Assembly (NCBI GenBank): GCA_042095835.1
Contig: JBELML010000146.1
Span: 1-16,264, forward strand
Reading direction: 5' to 3'
DNA length: 16,264 bases
Origin: DATFKA01 sp042095835
GTDB lineage: Bacteria; Bacteroidota; Bacteroidia; Chitinophagales; Saprospiraceae
The translations under genes and the position numbers were made by a program. Below the pieces are notes generated by a model that had not been told where the DNA came from, searched no databases, and saw nothing but the letters and a program-made list of their open reading frames with translations. This document shows positions 15,639 to 16,264 of the stretch, one piece after another; position 1 is the first letter of the stretch, and the number at the start of each line of letters is the position of its first letter.

Positions 15639-15657
15639 CATAAGACTCTTATGTATA
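15635..15657. promoter_or_regulatory. Perfect 23-bp palindrome, probable repressor operator
   Basis: Arms TATACATAAGA and TCTTATGTATA (11 bp each, no mismatch) flank a single central C at 15646. The palindrome fills the spacer of the promoter and shares four bases with the -7 box, so a bound dimer would block RNA polymerase. The PadR protein encoded in the same operon is the likely ligand; this is inference. Confidence 0.75.
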
Positions 15658-15674
15658 AAAATTGTTATCGATTT

Positions 15675-15691
15675 TTAACGCTTTCTTAACG
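15675..15691. repeat. Direct repeat TTAACG at 11-bp spacing upstream of the operon promoter
   Basis: TTAACG occurs at 15675-15680 and 15686-15691, one helical turn apart. It is centred roughly 58 bases upstream of the presumed transcription start of the LysM-M23 operon. This is a typical place for an activator site, which would fit a promoter with a good -7 and poor -33. It could also be chance in A+T-rich DNA. Confidence 0.35.
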
Positions 15692-15723
15692 ATTGTATTA
15701 TTAATGGAAAGTTGGTCTAATGA

Positions 15724-15987
15724 TCACTTCTCTTTGTACCGGATTTTAAAAACTAATAAGAAAAGGATGAGTACGAGCGTCATGCTATTGGCTAGCAGAA
15801 TAGAGGGTGCATTTTTATAAAATCCATAAATCAACCAGAGCAAAATACCGATCACCAGGATCACAATCATGCCCATCGATAAATCTTCTACAGATTTAGT
15901 ACGCCAAGTCTTATAAACCTGTGGCACGAATCCAGCTGTAGAGAAGATGCCTGCAATGATACCAATCATTTCTATGTTGAATTGCAT
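15724..15987 (-). CDS. SemiSWEET-type sugar transporter
   Basis: An 87-residue membrane protein with three transmembrane helices (about 6-22, 38-56, 62-81), the half-SWEET layout that forms a homodimeric sugar channel/uniporter. The PQ-loop signature is AGFVPQVYKTWRTKS at 18-32, with Pro22-Gln23 in the first helix and a charged cytoplasmic loop VEDLSMGM after it. Length is normal for the family (about 85-100). The start at ATG 15987 gives a short polar N-terminus; ATG 15969 (Met7) is an alternative. The gene is alone, and its upstream DNA is occupied from 15993 by an inserted MITE-like element, so its native promoter has been displaced by about 260 bases or replaced. The sugar carried cannot be told from sequence. 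Confidence 0.92.
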   Translation of the reverse strand: MQFNIEMIGIIAGIFSTAGFVPQVYKTWRTKSVEDLSMGMIVILVIGILLWLIYGFYKNAPSILLANSMTLVLILFLLVFKIRYKEK

Positions 15988-15992
15988 AATTG

Positions 15993-16001
15993 GGTTGATT
16001 T
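15993..16001 (+). repeat. Left copy of 9-bp target-site duplication
   Basis: GGTTGATTT, repeated in the same orientation at 16255-16263, immediately flanking the inverted-repeat element. It is only five bases from the SemiSWEET start codon. Confidence 0.8.
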
Positions 16002-16254
16002 TAGGGCAAACGCACCAAAAGATTACCCTGTATTTTTTTATAATTCCTACTGAAACTCCAATTCAAAACCGCTCTGGCATCTTCATTTTTGTCATTCGAT
16101 ACAAAAACGAAGCAAAAAAATCTTGCCTAGCCAAACTCGTTCCACTCGAACAGTGCCTAGGCGGCCTCCCGCACTTCGCTTATCACCTTTTTCATACTTA
16201 ATTTTGGGTAATAAGCATTTCTTTTTAAGTTTTTATTTTAATGCGTTTGCCCTA
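16002..16254. mobile_element. MITE-like non-autonomous element, 253 bp
   Basis: The element has perfect 13-bp terminal inverted repeats, TAGGGCAAACGCA at 16002-16014 and its complement at 16242-16254. The match continues imperfectly inward (two mismatches, then AAAA). It is flanked by a 9-bp direct duplication GGTTGATTT at both outer edges, the expected scar of DDE transposition. No transposase ORF is inside; short frames are interrupted. The interior is more G+C-rich than its A+T-rich ends (notably 16126-16180) and contains hairpin-forming segments around GTTC-CACTC-GAAC. It is therefore a miniature element mobilised in trans, or an IS reduced by deletion. A 9-bp duplication is compatible with several families (e.g. 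ISAs1- or IS4-like); the family is not assigned. Confidence 0.8.
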
Positions 16255-16263
16255 GGTTGATTT
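16255..16263 (+). repeat. Right copy of 9-bp target-site duplication
   Basis: GGTTGATTT, identical to 15993-16001 and directly adjoining the right terminal inverted repeat of the MITE-like element. Only one base of window follows. Confidence 0.8.
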
Positions 16264-16264
16264 A

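Noticed and set aside
15603..15641. N-terminal extension of the LysM-M23 peptidase to the ATG at 15641
   Set aside because: It would place the start codon inside the -7 box and palindrome and bury the signal peptide; ATG 15602 gives a standard signal sequence.
15947..16201. 84-residue open frame on the plus strand across the MITE and the SemiSWEET 5' end
   Set aside because: It starts antisense to the SemiSWEET and runs through the inserted repeat; there is no recognisable domain, and it ends in low-complexity translation of the element.
16002..16254. Interpretation of the IR-bounded segment as a simple bidirectional terminator
   Set aside because: The repeats are 227 bases apart and are flanked by an exact 9-bp direct duplication, which fits transposition and not a hairpin.

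Overview
The window looks like a chromosomal segment from a Bacteroidota bacterium, probably of the Saprospiraceae type. This is inferred from several things: exported proteins whose signal peptides end in -FGQ, -SGQQ or similar, Tat-exported Gfo/Idh/MocA and TIM-barrel proteins, a SUMF1-domain protein, a C39-ABC/HlyD exporter, a SemiSWEET, a perfect Bacteroidota-type -7 box (TAnnTTTG), few Shine-Dalgarno sequences and moderate-to-low G+C. No rRNA, tRNA, CRISPR array, phage gene or transposase gene was seen.

Layout. (1) 201-1568 (+) is a stand-alone cytochrome P450. Its stop codon overlaps that of the convergent operon 5803-1565 (-), which runs SUMF1-domain protein, Gfo/Idh/MocA oxidoreductase, ApbE FMN transferase, hydroxypyruvate isomerase-like TIM barrel. 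All four carry Sec or Tat signals, so they probably form an extracytoplasmic carbohydrate/redox module. (2) 6113-6487 (+) is a small secreted, probably beta-rich protein, followed by a strong intrinsic terminator. (3) 10052-6564 (-) is a two-gene exporter: a C39-peptidase ABC transporter followed by an HlyD-type adaptor. (4) 10267-11220 (+) is a GtrB/DPM1-like membrane glycosyltransferase with degenerate catalytic motifs. It overlaps tail-to-tail with a monoacylglycerol-lipase-like hydrolase (12043-11207, -). (5) 12156-13520 (+) is a membrane c-type cytochrome fused to leucine-rich repeats. It shares a compact divergent promoter region with the hydrolase, and its stop codon abuts the next convergent operon. 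(6) 15602-13521 (-) is a three-gene operon: LysM-M23 peptidase, PadR repressor, and a membrane-anchored M23 peptidase with a HAAS-like N-terminus. A perfect 23-bp palindrome overlaps its -7 box. (7) 15987-15724 (-) is a SemiSWEET sugar transporter. Five bases before its start codon sits a 253-bp MITE-like element with 13-bp perfect terminal inverted repeats and a 9-bp target duplication.

The most notable items are the MITE beside the SemiSWEET start, the palindromic operator and PadR-linked pair of cell-wall peptidases, the fully exported SUMF1/Gfo/ApbE/isomerase operon, and the glycosyltransferase that has lost canonical catalytic residues. All functional calls come from motif reading; no database search was run.
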